NCBI GenBank assembly: GCA_001247695.2
Contig: LGRX02015092.1
Coordinates: 35,544-99,543, forward strand
Length of the DNA: 64,000 nucleotides
Reading direction: 5' to 3'
Source of the DNA: Cymbomonas tetramitiformis
Taxonomy: Eukaryota > Chlorophyta > Pyramimonadophyceae > Pyramimonadales > Pyramimonadaceae
Shown here: in pieces, positions 12,842 to 25,000 of the stretch
Numbering within the stretch: the first letter of the stretch is position 1
Layout: each line of letters begins with the position of its first letter
Notes under the pieces: model-generated
Database searches by the model: none
Told to the model about the DNA's origin: nothing
The model's input: only the letters and a program-made list of their open reading frames with translations
Position numbers and translations under genes: made by a program

Positions 12842-14050
12842 CTAGAGTTCCGGTTCCACGACGCTGAGCGAGAACGGGATGTTCTTCACAGAGCTTAGGG
12901 GGCCCTGGTGATTGATATTTTTGGCGACCTCCATACCCGAGATAACTTCTCCAAATACCGTGAAACCGGCTTGCCATCCTGAGCGCCAGCACACGAGTCA
13001 GCACGCACATGTGGAAGGAGGTCGGAAGAGGTCAGGGATGCGGCCGGCAACAAATGGAGCTACCTGAAGAGCCTGTTCTGTCGAGGTTAGGATTGTCGCG
13101 CATATTGATGAAGAATTCGCCATCGCCTGAGGTAAGGTCTTCCCATCGAGCCATAGTGATGGTTCCCTACAAGAAAGTGGAGCTTCAGCGAAGCTAGAAA
13201 GTTGGATAAGCACCGCTTGCCGCATGTTTTTGGCGGAACGTGAATTCAAGCATCCATGCGCGACCAATGCCACACAGGTATTAGGTCAAGCATCCATGCG
13301 GGACCAATGCCACACAGGTATTAGATCAAGCATCCATGCGCGACCAATCTTACGAGAGTACTGAATCGAAAAATCCATGACCAACGCCACACAGGTATTA
13401 GATCAAGCATCCATGCGCGACCAATGTCACAAGCAATTGGAAGTCGCGTGAAGCACTCGAATGGTGAGGAAGATTAGTTCAATCCGGTAGCCATACAGAT
13501 AGTTTGCTCTCGTCCAACTTGGAAAGAGCGCCGTTGCAGAGTTTATGGCGATTATAAGCCAGTATGCTTTAACAGATGGCAACACTGGACAACAAAATAC
13601 AATAAGCACATTCATTTGAGCAACGTCCTGTCATGAAATCGGAAAGTTTAGATCCTAGCCATACATACATATGCAGAACGGCCCACTGTTGTAAAAAGCT
13701 GAACGAGAAGCATTCCCCACCTTTTTGTTGGGTAGCACGTACTCTAAGGGAATTGGGATCTTATCTTTGCCGTATTTCGGATTCGCTTTGGGATATAACC
13801 CACCCTGAAGTACGTAATCTTTATCCGCACGGTAAAAACTCGCTTTGGAATACGCCCCTGTATTTATCAGATTAAGAAAAGCTTCGCAGTGTTTGGGTGC
13901 AGCGTCAGTTCGAAGCCTAATGGCTATCGTCCCGTACGAAGTTGTTAATTCTACCTGGGGCAGTGATTCTGCAGCACTGTAACTTGTTAGCCATAGAACT
14001 AACAACTGAGCGTTCTTGAGTATCCCGTGAAAGTGCAATCTGTTTTCCAT
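12842..14050 (-). CDS. Cyclophilin-type peptidyl-prolyl cis-trans isomerase, predicted secretory
   Basis: Exons on the minus strand are 14050-13721, 13166-13064 and 12978-12842 (TAG), with canonical GT-AG introns and agreeing phases (0, then 1), giving 189 residues. The start ATG at 14050 is followed by a hydrophobic run (AQLLVLWLTSYSAA) typical of a signal peptide, so the enzyme probably folds proteins in the secretory pathway. The cyclophilin domain follows: SYGTIAIRL (strand 1), APKHCEAFLNL, FYRADKDYVLQGG (the catalytic Arg and Gln region, where human cyclophilin A has FHRIIPGFMCQGG), GTITMAR, GEFFINMRDNPNLD, and GFTVFGEVISGMEV. The Phe-Met pair of classical cyclophilins is replaced here (YVL), so activity may be lower or specificity altered. 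Intron 1 carries a 40-bp minisatellite. Family assignment is firm; location is inferred. Confidence 0.96.
13246..13430. repeat. 40-bp minisatellite in cyclophilin intron 1
   Basis: TCAAGCATCCATGCG recurs at 13246, 13286 and 13326, then again near 13402 after a degenerate copy. The unit also contains CCACACAGGTATTAG. There are about four and a half copies, wholly within the intron between exons 13721-14050 and 13064-13166. Confidence 0.92.
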
Positions 14051-16036
14051 AGTCAACTTGAAGAGTGCTGCGCCAGTATCCTGGTTGAGAGGTTAAGACA
14101 GATATATAGAGCAGACCGATTATCCTGTAGTTGGCTCGGCCTTTGTTCAAAGAGAAAGACGTTCGCGTGATATGATAACATACCGATCGGATGCGATGCC
14201 TTGCCGAGGTAAGACAAGCCTGCTTGCGATACAATTAATATTAAACAATTTGTAATACAGTACTAATTGAAATTTAAAAAGCGTGCTTTATTCAAAACTT
14301 TATACACCGTTAGGGCAACGTGAGACGGGACACATCCTTGATCCTACAAGTGACACGAGGTAGATTGAAGTAGATGTCAGTCGTTGCGTTGCCTGGGTTG
14401 ACAATGCGCACGTTGGCCAACTTGTTGGCCGACGTGTCATTGGCCCACACAAGCGAAGGGAAGCTTATGGGAGCCGATTCATGCGAAAGGTCGCCAAAAG
14501 AGAACAATCGTGCCGAACCGCGCAAAAATCGCGACTGAATCGGCTGTCGCGGGCTGTCGCGGGCTGCTCGATGCTGTCGATGTCGCTTCGTTTCCAAATT
14601 TCGGGAGGAGAGAGCAAAATAATGTCGCGACAGCGACAGCATCAAGGATTTGGAAACAGAGCTCGATATTTGTAATTTTAATTTTTTATATCTTTATATC
14701 TTTATATCTTTATATCTTTATATATTGCTTTTTTATTTCCTGTATAAAGTTATATAGCAGGGCTTGACAAGAACCCTTGTCCGCAGACGTGTCATCCGAG
14801 TTGGACCAACCAGAAATTAGCATTTTCGGCAACGGAAGACAAGATATCCCATAGTCACGACTCGTGACACTGCTCAGTGACACTGAGAGTGAGACTGCAG
14901 ACTGTGCTGCTCTCACGTCAGTCTCACGCTCAGGTCTCTCGTCTGGATTATAGATCAAGATGAAGATCATGAAAGAAAGATCCGTCTGTCACGTTCCAAC
15001 ATGAAACATGTGAACATTCGATTGCAACTTCAAACATGCTTAGCAATCGTACTTGGGAAGAGACATGCCACCTAAAATGTTGTAAGCATGTATATAAACT
15101 TAGAAAGCTTCCCATTATGCACTCTCAATCGCCCGAATTTCGGAATTCGTAGCTCAATTCAATCCGTTAGTGTTTAGTAACTACGCACTTTTTTGGTCTT
15201 TGTTCCCAAGGTAGCGGCGGTATATTTCTTAAGAAGGCGAAAGGAAAGATAAATCTTTGTCGGTCGGGGAAAATATATACGACAGTTACTCTTGCTGATC
15301 CTTGATGTGCCTGGTTAAATTTTTCAAACAGGGGCAAGACGTGGGATGCAGAGGATAAGAGGCAATTTCTTCAGAATACCATTTTGTCCGAAAGTCCACG
15401 AGGCCTGCATCCTCGGAGGAAAGTAGGAGGGACTCAAGGAAGCCGTTGGATAAACGCTGTATACAATGAGAATATTTTCGGAACACATATTTCAAGCGTC
15501 TCAGCAGTGGAATTTTGTGGAGCGTAACTAAGCAATAGAGGTTATTCTGTTACTCACCTCTTGCACACAGTCGACGGGCTGAGTGCCGGGTGCTCCGAGG
15601 TGTAAGCCGACAATTAACGTGAGAGCTACAAAATGTCGACGACAGGACAGGTGATAATAAACTAATGCATCTGTATACAAAACTACTTCGGTAATTCTAT
15701 GCTGTGTTCAGCCCTCCAAGCACTTTTTTTAGAGGTATTATCTTCAGAGATGCAAATCTTCACCAATTGCTTGACGGTTTGGCTTTGGGGACAGGGAACA
15801 CGATCACAACAGTACTTGAGGATAATGCGGAACATCCTCAACAAAGATCTTAGGGGTGACGACAAACCCAGTGCAGAACTACAGGTGATGATGAAGGACT
15901 CCATGTTCGGCTGCGGCGGCCTTCTAGCGGAGGGCACTAGCAGTGAGGTGCGGTCCACTGGTGACGGTTAGAGCAGCTAGTTGCGCTCGATACGCGTTCT
16001 CGATATATTCCTACAGCAGCGTGGTGCTTTGCAGAC
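14051..16036. other. Intergenic region with possible coding remnants
   Basis: This lies between the divergent cyclophilin gene and the plus-strand gene that starts near 16037. It includes a short ATCTTTATAT tandem (about 14688-14735) and a direct repeat GCTGTCGCGG (about 14550). A candidate minus-strand exon is listed separately. Promoters of both flanking genes should lie here, but I see no box I would defend. Confidence 0.5.
15286..15495 (-). CDS. Candidate exon of an unrecognised minus-strand gene
   Basis: A 69-residue frame ends in TAA at 15286 and has natural-looking composition (RLSNGFLESLLLSSEDAG, VDFRTKWYSEEI). Just upstream on the minus strand there is a good GTGAGT donor near 15556, and a longer open frame lies at 15958-15683 (MDRTSLLVPSARRPPQPN). 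I could not join these with consistent phases except through an implausible 30-bp intron. It may be a real small gene whose exons I have misplaced, or a decayed copy. No motif is recognised. Confidence 0.3.
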   Translation of the reverse strand: MKYVFRKYSHCIQRLSNGFLESLLLSSEDAGLVDFRTKWYSEEIASYPLHPTSCPCLKNLTRHIKDQQE

Positions 16037-19000
16037 ATGAGTCGTGTAGCGGCGCGGCGCTTTGGTCCGGCGAAAACAGGAACCGGCAGTTCAACGCCTG
16101 AAGCCCTCGTGGGTCGCTGGCGCGCCCGTAGCGTCACGTTCTGGGTCAGCCAGGTCTGGCGACTTAAGGCTGTACCTATAGATCGGCGCACCTGTGTCTT
16201 CTCGCAGCAGGGCAGCAAGCGGCGTAGGTCGTGAGAAGTAAGGCACTCACCTCCGCACCAGTCGTAGGCGCGCCGCGCTTTTCGGCCTCGTTGCTATCTC
16301 CGCTCCTTAGAACTGTTCGGATCGACATGCAGACTCCGCGCGCGGACACCAAATACTCGCCTCCAGAAGAACCGCAGGTATCTTCTACGCGCACCGTCCC
16401 GGTCACGGAATCACACCTGCACCTCGGACCTGAGCATGCGCCTCCTTTTTCTCGGACTGCGTGAACCCGAGTGCATCCCATAGTGGCGACAAGCATAAGT
16501 GGCGCGGTTGACATATTTGGAGTCGAGGGGTTCCCCACTCTTCCTAAACTACGGAGTTGCCAAAGTACCCGAGAGGCGCAAGAGCATCTCCATGACCCAG
16601 AATTGTGTGCCGAACCTGAAAGTACCCGCGAGGCGCAAGAGCATCTCCACGACCTCCCTGCTGTTCATCCGTCCCTGAACGCAAGAGCAACTCTAAGTTG
16701 AAGGTGGATTACCTGCGATCAGCCACGGTTTCGTGTCCTGACAAGTGCACTGTGTGCTCGGAGGCGATTTCTTGATCGCAACTGATTGTCGCGGGCCTCG
16801 TGGTATCAGGCGGAAGAAAGTAAAATGACAAGCGAGCAGCTCGTGAAGTATATCAACGCACAAATGGCGAGAGCCAAGGAGGACGAGGACGACGTGCCGG
16901 ACATGGACACACGCTTCGCGGCGCTCTCTGTCAGCAGGCTGTTCGTCAACCGTTTTGCCAAACGGAAGGTGTTGGCGCCGTCCTTATGCATGGAGACGCT
17001 TTGCCCTTTCCCAGTGCATGACTTCGTCTGAGCGAGTCTTGCACAGGTCTTTCTTCTTCATCCGAGGGTCCGCGTTTTTCACATTCCCGACTCACTTCCG
17101 AGGTGGCTGGCACGTGGCAGGTGCGCGTCTACGATCCGGTACTGGGAGAATATGAAAAGGAGGTGAGCTTGCAAGAGGTGCTAGACGAGATCATGGAGAG
17201 CAACACAAGCCCGTGGACGGCGCTCGCACATGCGGCTCAGCATTGGGCCAGGTGGAATGCGAACCACGCTCTCCCTGACACATGCGGCTCAGCGCTGGGC
17301 CAGGTGGAATGCGAGCCACGCCCTCCCTGACACATGCGGCGCAGCGCTGGGCCAGGTGGCCTGTCAGCCATGCCCTCCCTGGCACACGCAGCTCAGCGCT
17401 GGGCCAGGTGGAATGCGAGTCATGCTCACCCTGACACATGCGGCTCAGCGCTGGGGCAGGTGGCCTGCGAGCCACGCCCTCCCTGAAACACGCGGCTCAG
17501 CGCTGGGGCAGGTGGCCTGTCAGCCATGCCCTCCCTGAAACACGCGGCTCAGCGCTGGGCCAGGTGGCCTGCGAGCCATGCTCTCCCTGACACATGCGGC
17601 GTAGCGCTGGGCCAGGTGGCCTGTCAGCCATGCCCTCCTTGACACACGCGGCTCAGCGCTGGGCCAGGTGGCCTGTCAGCCATGCCCTCCCTGAAACACG
17701 CGGCTCAGCGCTGGGCCAGGTGGCCTGTCAGCCATGCCCTCCCTGATACACGCGGCTCAGCGCTGGGGCAGTTGGCCTGCGAGCCATGCCCTCCCTGACA
17801 CATGCGGCTCAGCGCTGGGCCAGGTGGCCTGTCAGCCATGCTCACCCTGACACATGCGGCTCGTTCTTCTCATTGCCCTCGGAGCCCTTCTTATCACCTC
17901 GCGCCTCGCGCTTATCTGCAAGCCACAGCTCTCAGTCGAGCAATAGCCGCTGCCAGCGACGGATGCTGCGAGGAAATGTATCCTCTCACTCATCCCGGAG
18001 GCCGCGGGCCACTACCTTGGTGGACATGCAGGGGATGCCAAGCCTCCAAGGGCAGCGGCCCGAGGCGCAGCCTGACCGTGCCAGGATTAGGCGGTGTTCC
18101 GCTGCTCTCTCACGCGTGGCTGCGGGGCGCAACGGATGTCAGAGGACATGCGGCAGTGCTCAAGGACCTGAGCCACGGAGAGTTCGCGGATATCATGCGC
18201 CAGCTAGACGAGATGGAAATGGACGAGGATTCCGATGACGACCAGGAATGTTCTGCAGCCAGCGTGCGCTCCCCCTCCGAGCCCCGCACAGTGAGATGCG
18301 TCGGATTGTCTGCTGCGGCGATCTCGACCCTGCGATTCAACTCAGTGTGTCGGATTGTCTGCTGCGGCGATCTCGACCCTGCGATTCAACGCAATGTGTC
18401 GGATTGTCTGCTGCGGCGATCTCGACCCTGCGGTTCGACGTAGTGTGCGATTTCCACCTTCAGCACTGGCGCACAAGCGTATACATCCAGGTGCTGTATG
18501 CGCGCCTGGATATTCTGGCAGGAACCACATGTTTATGCGAAGCGTTGGTGAGAAGCTTTCATGGTCATCCGTCAGAATACTTGGCCTAAGAAATGAGTCT
18601 GAGAAAGCTGAAACAAGAGCGAAGCGCGGCGTGTGATGAATTCGATCATTGTCTCAACATAATTCATTGTCGTCATTCTTATCCAGCGCGTGAATCAAGA
18701 ACGGGGTTGCAGTAATTGTGCGCTTAGCATCGGCGCATAGGGGCTGGCAGAGGGCGGCCGCGCAGGGCATCGGCGCATGAGGGCTTGTGCGCTTCACATG
18801 CCCTGTACGCTCAGCGGTTGAGTGAAGCATTGGCCTTTGGTTGGTGGACAGGCGAAGAAAAAGAAAAAGGGGAAACGGCGATTCCGATCAGGCCACAGCA
18901 AGCTTAAAAGGTACCCATCTGCAGCCTCGGATTCCATGACTGACCATCTCATCAGCAGGCAGCCGTGACTGACCGTCTGATCGGTGGGCAGTCCTGGCTG

Positions 19001-22000
19001 ACCGTCTGATCTGTGGGCAGTCCTGGCTGACCGACCTATCATCAGGCTGCTATAGCTGGCCAACCCATGGGCGGGCAAGCGGGCAGCCGTGACTGGCGGT
19101 GTCAGAAGTTCACAGCTGATATTTCTTGCAGAACCGCAGAAGGTTTCATTGAAAAGAATGGCTACTCTTCGCACAATACGGCGCCATGGATGCTGTCCAT
19201 TTGGCCTGCTGGTTTGCTGCTGAAACATGCTAGTGCTGCCAGGATTTGTGAGCTAGGACGTCGGACCTGTCTGACGGATCTATGGCTACTTCCTCCCGAT
19301 TTTATTGTATGGTGTAGCATTGAATCTTCGGGGCGGCGTCTTCACGACCTGAACACCGGGCATGCAATCAGGGCTTTGAGATGTAATCTCCCAAATCAGA
19401 GCTGATGCTGTCGGTCTCTACGCAATCGCCACAGCCCCGTGTCCCTTCCACAGGGTTAGTGTCTAACCCGAGTGATAGGCAGGGCGCAGACTTGGTGACA
19501 TCCGCCGCGACGATAGCCGTTGCAACCTCCTTTGCTGGCGCCCTGTCATCCAGAACTGACATGCTTCCTGCGCACCGCCACAGACTCCGTAAAGCCACCA
19601 AACTTCCTCTCGCCCTCGCCAGCAGCCTCCGCCCCTGGGGGGACGCAGTGGGCAGCCGCTCGGTGTCCGAACAGAGTACTGCACAGCAGTTGGAGGCCTT
19701 CAGACGCCGCCCGCGCAGTCCTGCAGCTGCCGGGGTCTGACGGAAAATGATCTGAGAGAAGCGCATGGCCTCCACGTCAGTTATCGCTGGCGGTGCCGGC
19801 TCTTGGGTGCCCAACACGTGCCGTTGGGTTTATCCACGTGGCAAAGTCTCCTGGTTTGGGGATGCCACAGTTCTCTGGAGCAGCTGGCGGTGCACGAAGT
19901 GCGGCAGAAGGCGAGGACAGCGCGGAAGGAGGCTTCGTCCGGGAGGACGCAGCTGCAGGGGTTGCAGATCAAGGCCCTGAAGCTGCGCGAGGAGAGCCAG
20001 CAGAGCGCGTCTGGCAGTGCTACGGCACGGAGAGCTCAGCTGGAGGCTGAGCAGATCGAGAAAACAATGAAGGTGCGCAGCACGCAGCACGCCTGCCTCT
20101 CGAATGCGCGAGGCGCTATCATGCTTCCCTTGTTCCTGCGACAGGCTGCACTCGCGGGGCTGGGCGTGGCAGTGCGCCAGGGAAGATGCCTCGTTGCCGA
20201 CGCTCCACTCTCTGGCGCGGGACATTTGGGCGCGGCGGAACGGCACGCGGGCGCCTTCCTCTCACCCGTGCTTCCTGGGAGCCGCCCCGGGATCGCCTCT
20301 GCCCGACCGCCGCGATTGACGTGGCGCTGCATGTGCGCGCGTGCGGCAGGAACTCGAGAAGCTGTGCAAAGAGGCGGATCGCCGGGCAGCGTTGGCGGCG
20401 GTGGAGGCTCTCAGCATGGAACGGGTGAGGCGGCCGCGCTCCCGCGCGCTACTCGCCCACAGCGCACTCTGTTGGTGTCTGTGTCAGGGTACCGCCGGCG
20501 TTGTGAGGCTTCCGAGAAGATGACTCCCACTTGGAAAAGGATGCCAGCCCAGCGATGCCGTTCCAGCACAAATGAGGCCCGGCGGATGTCAGCCCGCGGC
20601 AGGTATCAACCCTTGGCTGATCGCACGAAGGCCCGGGTTGTGCAGGACGCCATGGCGGGCATCATGGCAGGGGTGGCGCCTGCGGGGGAGTACATCGGAG
20701 GCCTTGGACCCAGCCAGCGCGTTGCGCGCAATGCAGCAGACCCGGTGAGGAACCCCTCCCTCAGGATTGGACCCCTGCTGATACACGAGGCGCCTCCGCA
20801 AGTGTTGCTCCTCCGCAGCTAAGGAAACTGACGGGCTATGCTGCATATGCGCTGTGGCTGTGGGGGCGTCTTTGGTCCCCCTGCTGCTCAAGGGGGGCCT
20901 CTTTGAGGCCGTTTACAACGGGTAATAGGGAATCCCCGTAGAAATACGGTGTTGGCCCTGCCAAGACCGAGAGGTGAGCCCAAAGCTGCTCGCTGCTTTG
21001 CATCGGTCCGCCACTGCCTCAGCGGGGAGCGCGGACTTCGCCTGGAGCATTGCACCCTGGAGGCCGCTGCTCCGCAAGGGTTGAACTGGATGCAGTGAGG
21101 GCAGCGATTGGCATCTCCCCTCACAACCTGGGGTCTGTGCCTGCAGAGCCGGCAGATGGTGACGGGCTTCGTGGAGCACGAGGCGTACATGCGAGGGCTC
21201 GGGGCAGACGGCGCAGGTGCGGCTCGGGCGGTTGGTCCCGCAGAAATAGGCAGGTAGTTCCAGGGGATGTCTTGTGCCTCAGCTCACAACATCCCGCGCT
21301 CTCAATTCAAGTGAAAGGGCACAATTCAAGTGAAAATAATCAAGTGGGGAAAAAAGACCACCTGTAAAGTAAAACGGGTACCTTAGGCACGGACTCGACT
21401 CTCAGGAGGGTTTCGGGGGTTTAGGGCTTTGGGGGTTGAGGGAGTATAAGTATCCCTAAGTGTGTGCTTAAACCTTAGATCCCCGGTGTAGACACATAGT
21501 GCAGGCAATGTTCTATGGCTACGTGGGCACAGGAATGTGGTTGCAGGAATCAGTCCGAGGATACGCACGCACACAGACCAGGATACAGGTCGATTCGCAG
21601 CAAATAAAAATACAGCGAGATTCGCAGCAAATAAAGACGCAGCGAGATTCTCAGCAAATAAAGACGCAGGGAGATTCTCAGCAAATAAAGACACGGGGAG
21701 ATTCTCAGAAAATAAAGACACAGGAGATTCTCAGCAAATGAAGACGCAGCGAGATTCTCAGCAAATGAAGACGCAGGAGATTCTCAGCAAATAAAGACAC
21801 AGGGAGATTCTCAGCAAATAAAGACACAGGGAGATTCTCAGCAAATAAGAATACAGGGAGATTCTCAGCAAATAAAGACACAGGGAGATTCTCAGCAAAT
21901 AAGAATACAGGGAGATTCTCAGCAAATAAAGACACAGGGAGATTCTCAGCAAATATGAATACAGGGAGGTTTTCAGCAAATATGAATAAAGGGAGATTCT

Positions 22001-25000
22001 CAACAAATAAACAAAGCTACAGGGAGATTCCCCGTTTCTTTTACACCTTGCACACCTAGCCCAGGACATCTCTGTTCCTTTGTAATCGAATATAGAAAGA
22101 TTCCGAAAGGACATTTATAAAAGCCAACAAACCCACCACGCACGGAGAAAGTGACCCCAAACCCAAAACCCAGGCGTTTTTCTTGACTGTCATCCATGCT
22201 CGAAATGGGGGACTCGCGTCATGGGGTAGCTGGCATTTCACGTAGGTCCATTCGTCCTAGATTGAGATGGATGGAGGTGGGTGGGACACTCAGATGGAGC
22301 TGGGCATATGGTCCGGCCCGCGGGTGGACGCATGAACTTCGGTGCCAGTGGGTCCGAGGCAGATGGCGAGGCATATTCCCAAGATGCGTATGACCCAGGT
22401 CCGTGACGCGTGCAGCACCCATTTGGCTCGAGCGCGCCTTCCTCGGCGTGTGACCATCCTAAATCGAGATAGCCCTCGATACATACAAACACACTCAGAT
22501 ATGTCTCAACTGGCAGCGGTGCTGACGGAGCGTGTTGGCGGCGGTGGGAAGTGCAGCATCGGGGCATCAGGACCGGTCTGGGGGAGGGAAAATGCGCTTT
22601 GGTGTCGGTGTGTCCGAGGCAGATGGCGATACATATTCGCAAGATCCGTATGACCCAGGTCCGTGACGTGTGCGGCGCCCATTGGACTGAACATTGAACC
22701 AACTCAGATAGTAGGCCAGTCAAGCTAAAGATTTCCACAAGGCCAAGATGAAATGTAGGACATGCTGGGGACATGAAATGAATGGTCAATCTATTGAATT
22801 GTGTATGGTGTCACGTCAACTTTTCGTTTATTTGATGACACAATCCAGACTTGCGATTCATGACACGGTGACAATTCGTTTACGATGAGACATGTAGTCA
22901 GTCCAGAAGTTTGGACAATGGCATTTGTCATCATACAACACTGCGATTGGTGGTTTCATTTTATGTATGTAAGTAAGCAATTTTCCCAGGTCCGTCCTTG
23001 TAAAGGGCAGAGGGTTATGTCAACTGGCAGCGGGCAGAGGGTTGTGTCAACTGGCAGTGGTGCTGACGGAGCGTGTTGGCGGTGGTGGGAAGTGGAGCAG
23101 CATCGAGGCGTCAGGACCGGCTCGCGGGCGGGCAAATGCTTTTTCGTGTCGGTGGCTCCGAGGCAGATGGCGACGCGTATTCGCAAGATCCGTATGACCC
23201 AGGTCCGTGACGTGCGCAGCGCCCATTTGGCTCGAGCGCGCCTTCCTCGGCGTGTGATTGCCTCGAGAGTGAACTGCAGCGAGCCCCCCTTGACTTTGTG
23301 TGACTCACCGATGGCGACGCTTGCCTCGCTGATGGCGATGTTTGACTCTGATCAGGGATGGGGGGGATGCTCTGTGGGATTCGGCCTCGTCAGGGGGCAG
23401 TAGTGCCACCAACGACACCGCGGGGCGATGGCGCAGCGGCTCGCACGGCCAGCACCAGACGCCGGAGAGAGCTGTGTACGTCTCCGAGGGGCCCTCCGCC
23501 AAGGCAACCGTGGGTGTCCGCTGCGCGGCCCCTTCCAGGCGGCCAGATGTGCTGCCTCACGCCAAGCGCGACCCCGGTGAGTGGCTCCGGGCGCCCCGCA
23601 CCCCCTCGAGATGAACCGAGCGCGAGGTCTCATTGTTTCACCATCTCTGGTCTCCAACAACCTCCGTGGGCTATCCACCGGCTGACCCCGGCGCGCGCTC
23701 CTCCGCACAAGCTGCACCACTGGTTGCACTGCGCGCGATTTCTTGGCAGGGCTTCGCCCGCGTGAATGTCCGTGAAAAAAATGGATATTTCAGACGAGAC
23801 CTGTGCCATAATGCAGAAGAAGAGGACGAGCCGGTGCCGCCGGTGGCCGCGAGAAGCAAGCCCGTGATGCCCGAGCCTCGATGGGGCTCAGGAAACCCTC
23901 CCCCATGCAGATCGACGATTGACGTCCCCTCTGCGCAGGTGCGCGTGGGGCACGCCGCTCCCCCGCATCCCCGCGCAGTACCCAGAGGGGCCACTCCCAT
24001 GACTCGCTGCCGGCACCCCTTCATCTCAGAAACGCCAGCGCCAGATGCTGCTGGTTGCACTGAAAAGGTGGCACGGAGCCGCTGAAACCCTAGCGCGACC
24101 CTCCCTGCCCCCCCATCCTCTGTACAAGAAACCACTTATGGCTTCACCGTAGCTCATAGCGGTTGCCGCGTGTGTGGTGGACTCGACCCGGGTTGCGCCG
24201 GCTTTCAAAGTGCACGCCCCCTCGCGACCCCTTTCCCTGTGCAAATGTCTTTCAGGACGGGCACATCGCCTCGCACGCATGCAGGTGCCAATGTGAGGAT
24301 GATTTGCTATGAGGCGTGAAGCTGACTGCTGATTGGCTGAAACATCGGCGGCGCCCTCAGACGGTGACGGTGACGCGCGAGCAAGGGTGTAAGACATCGA
24401 GGTTTATGAAAGGTCCTGCTGACTGGGGGCCGTAGATGCATGCAGGTGCTGACTGGGGGCCGTAGATGCACGCAGGTGCTGACTGGGGGCCGTAGATGCA
24501 TGCAGGTGCTGACTGGGGCCGGAGGACGTATGCAGGTGCTGACTGGGGGCGTAGATGCATGCAGGTGCTGACTGGGGGCCGTAGATATATGCAGCTGCTG
24601 ACTGGGGGCCGGAGATATATGCAGGTGCTGGAGGAGGACCCTTGTAGCACTCGCTCAACCGACAGCTTCTTGGGCCCAGCGTGGGACCCGGGTACCATGT
24701 ACCAGCCTGGCCACGAGGCCACCTCACACAAGGTGCCCTTGCACGAGCTGCTGGGGGAGAAGCAACATGCAAGGCAAAGATGGGACCCGAGCACCGTCGT
24801 GCATGGACCTCACGCCGACATGTGGCATCCGGAGAGAGACCAGGGGGCGGCAAGTGATCGAGGCGGAGGGCCGAGATGGAACCCGAGCACAGTGTGTCAG
24901 AAAGTGCACAGTACCGCATGGGTCGAGACCGGCAGTCAGCAGGTGCCTCCTCCCTGCCCCCGCAGCATGCCTGTAATGTCAGTCGCGTTGTTAAGTCCAT

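Noticed and set aside
16500..16700. Thioredoxin-like string VDIFGVEGFPTLPKL
   Set aside because: It resembles the GFPTL loop of protein disulfide isomerases, but no CxxC motif or other thioredoxin segment is near, and it falls in an intron with a 57-bp duplication.
21566..22035. CRISPR array
   Set aside because: Units are directly adjacent, without unique spacers, in a eukaryotic intron, and no cas-like gene is present. The same applies to the other tandem arrays.
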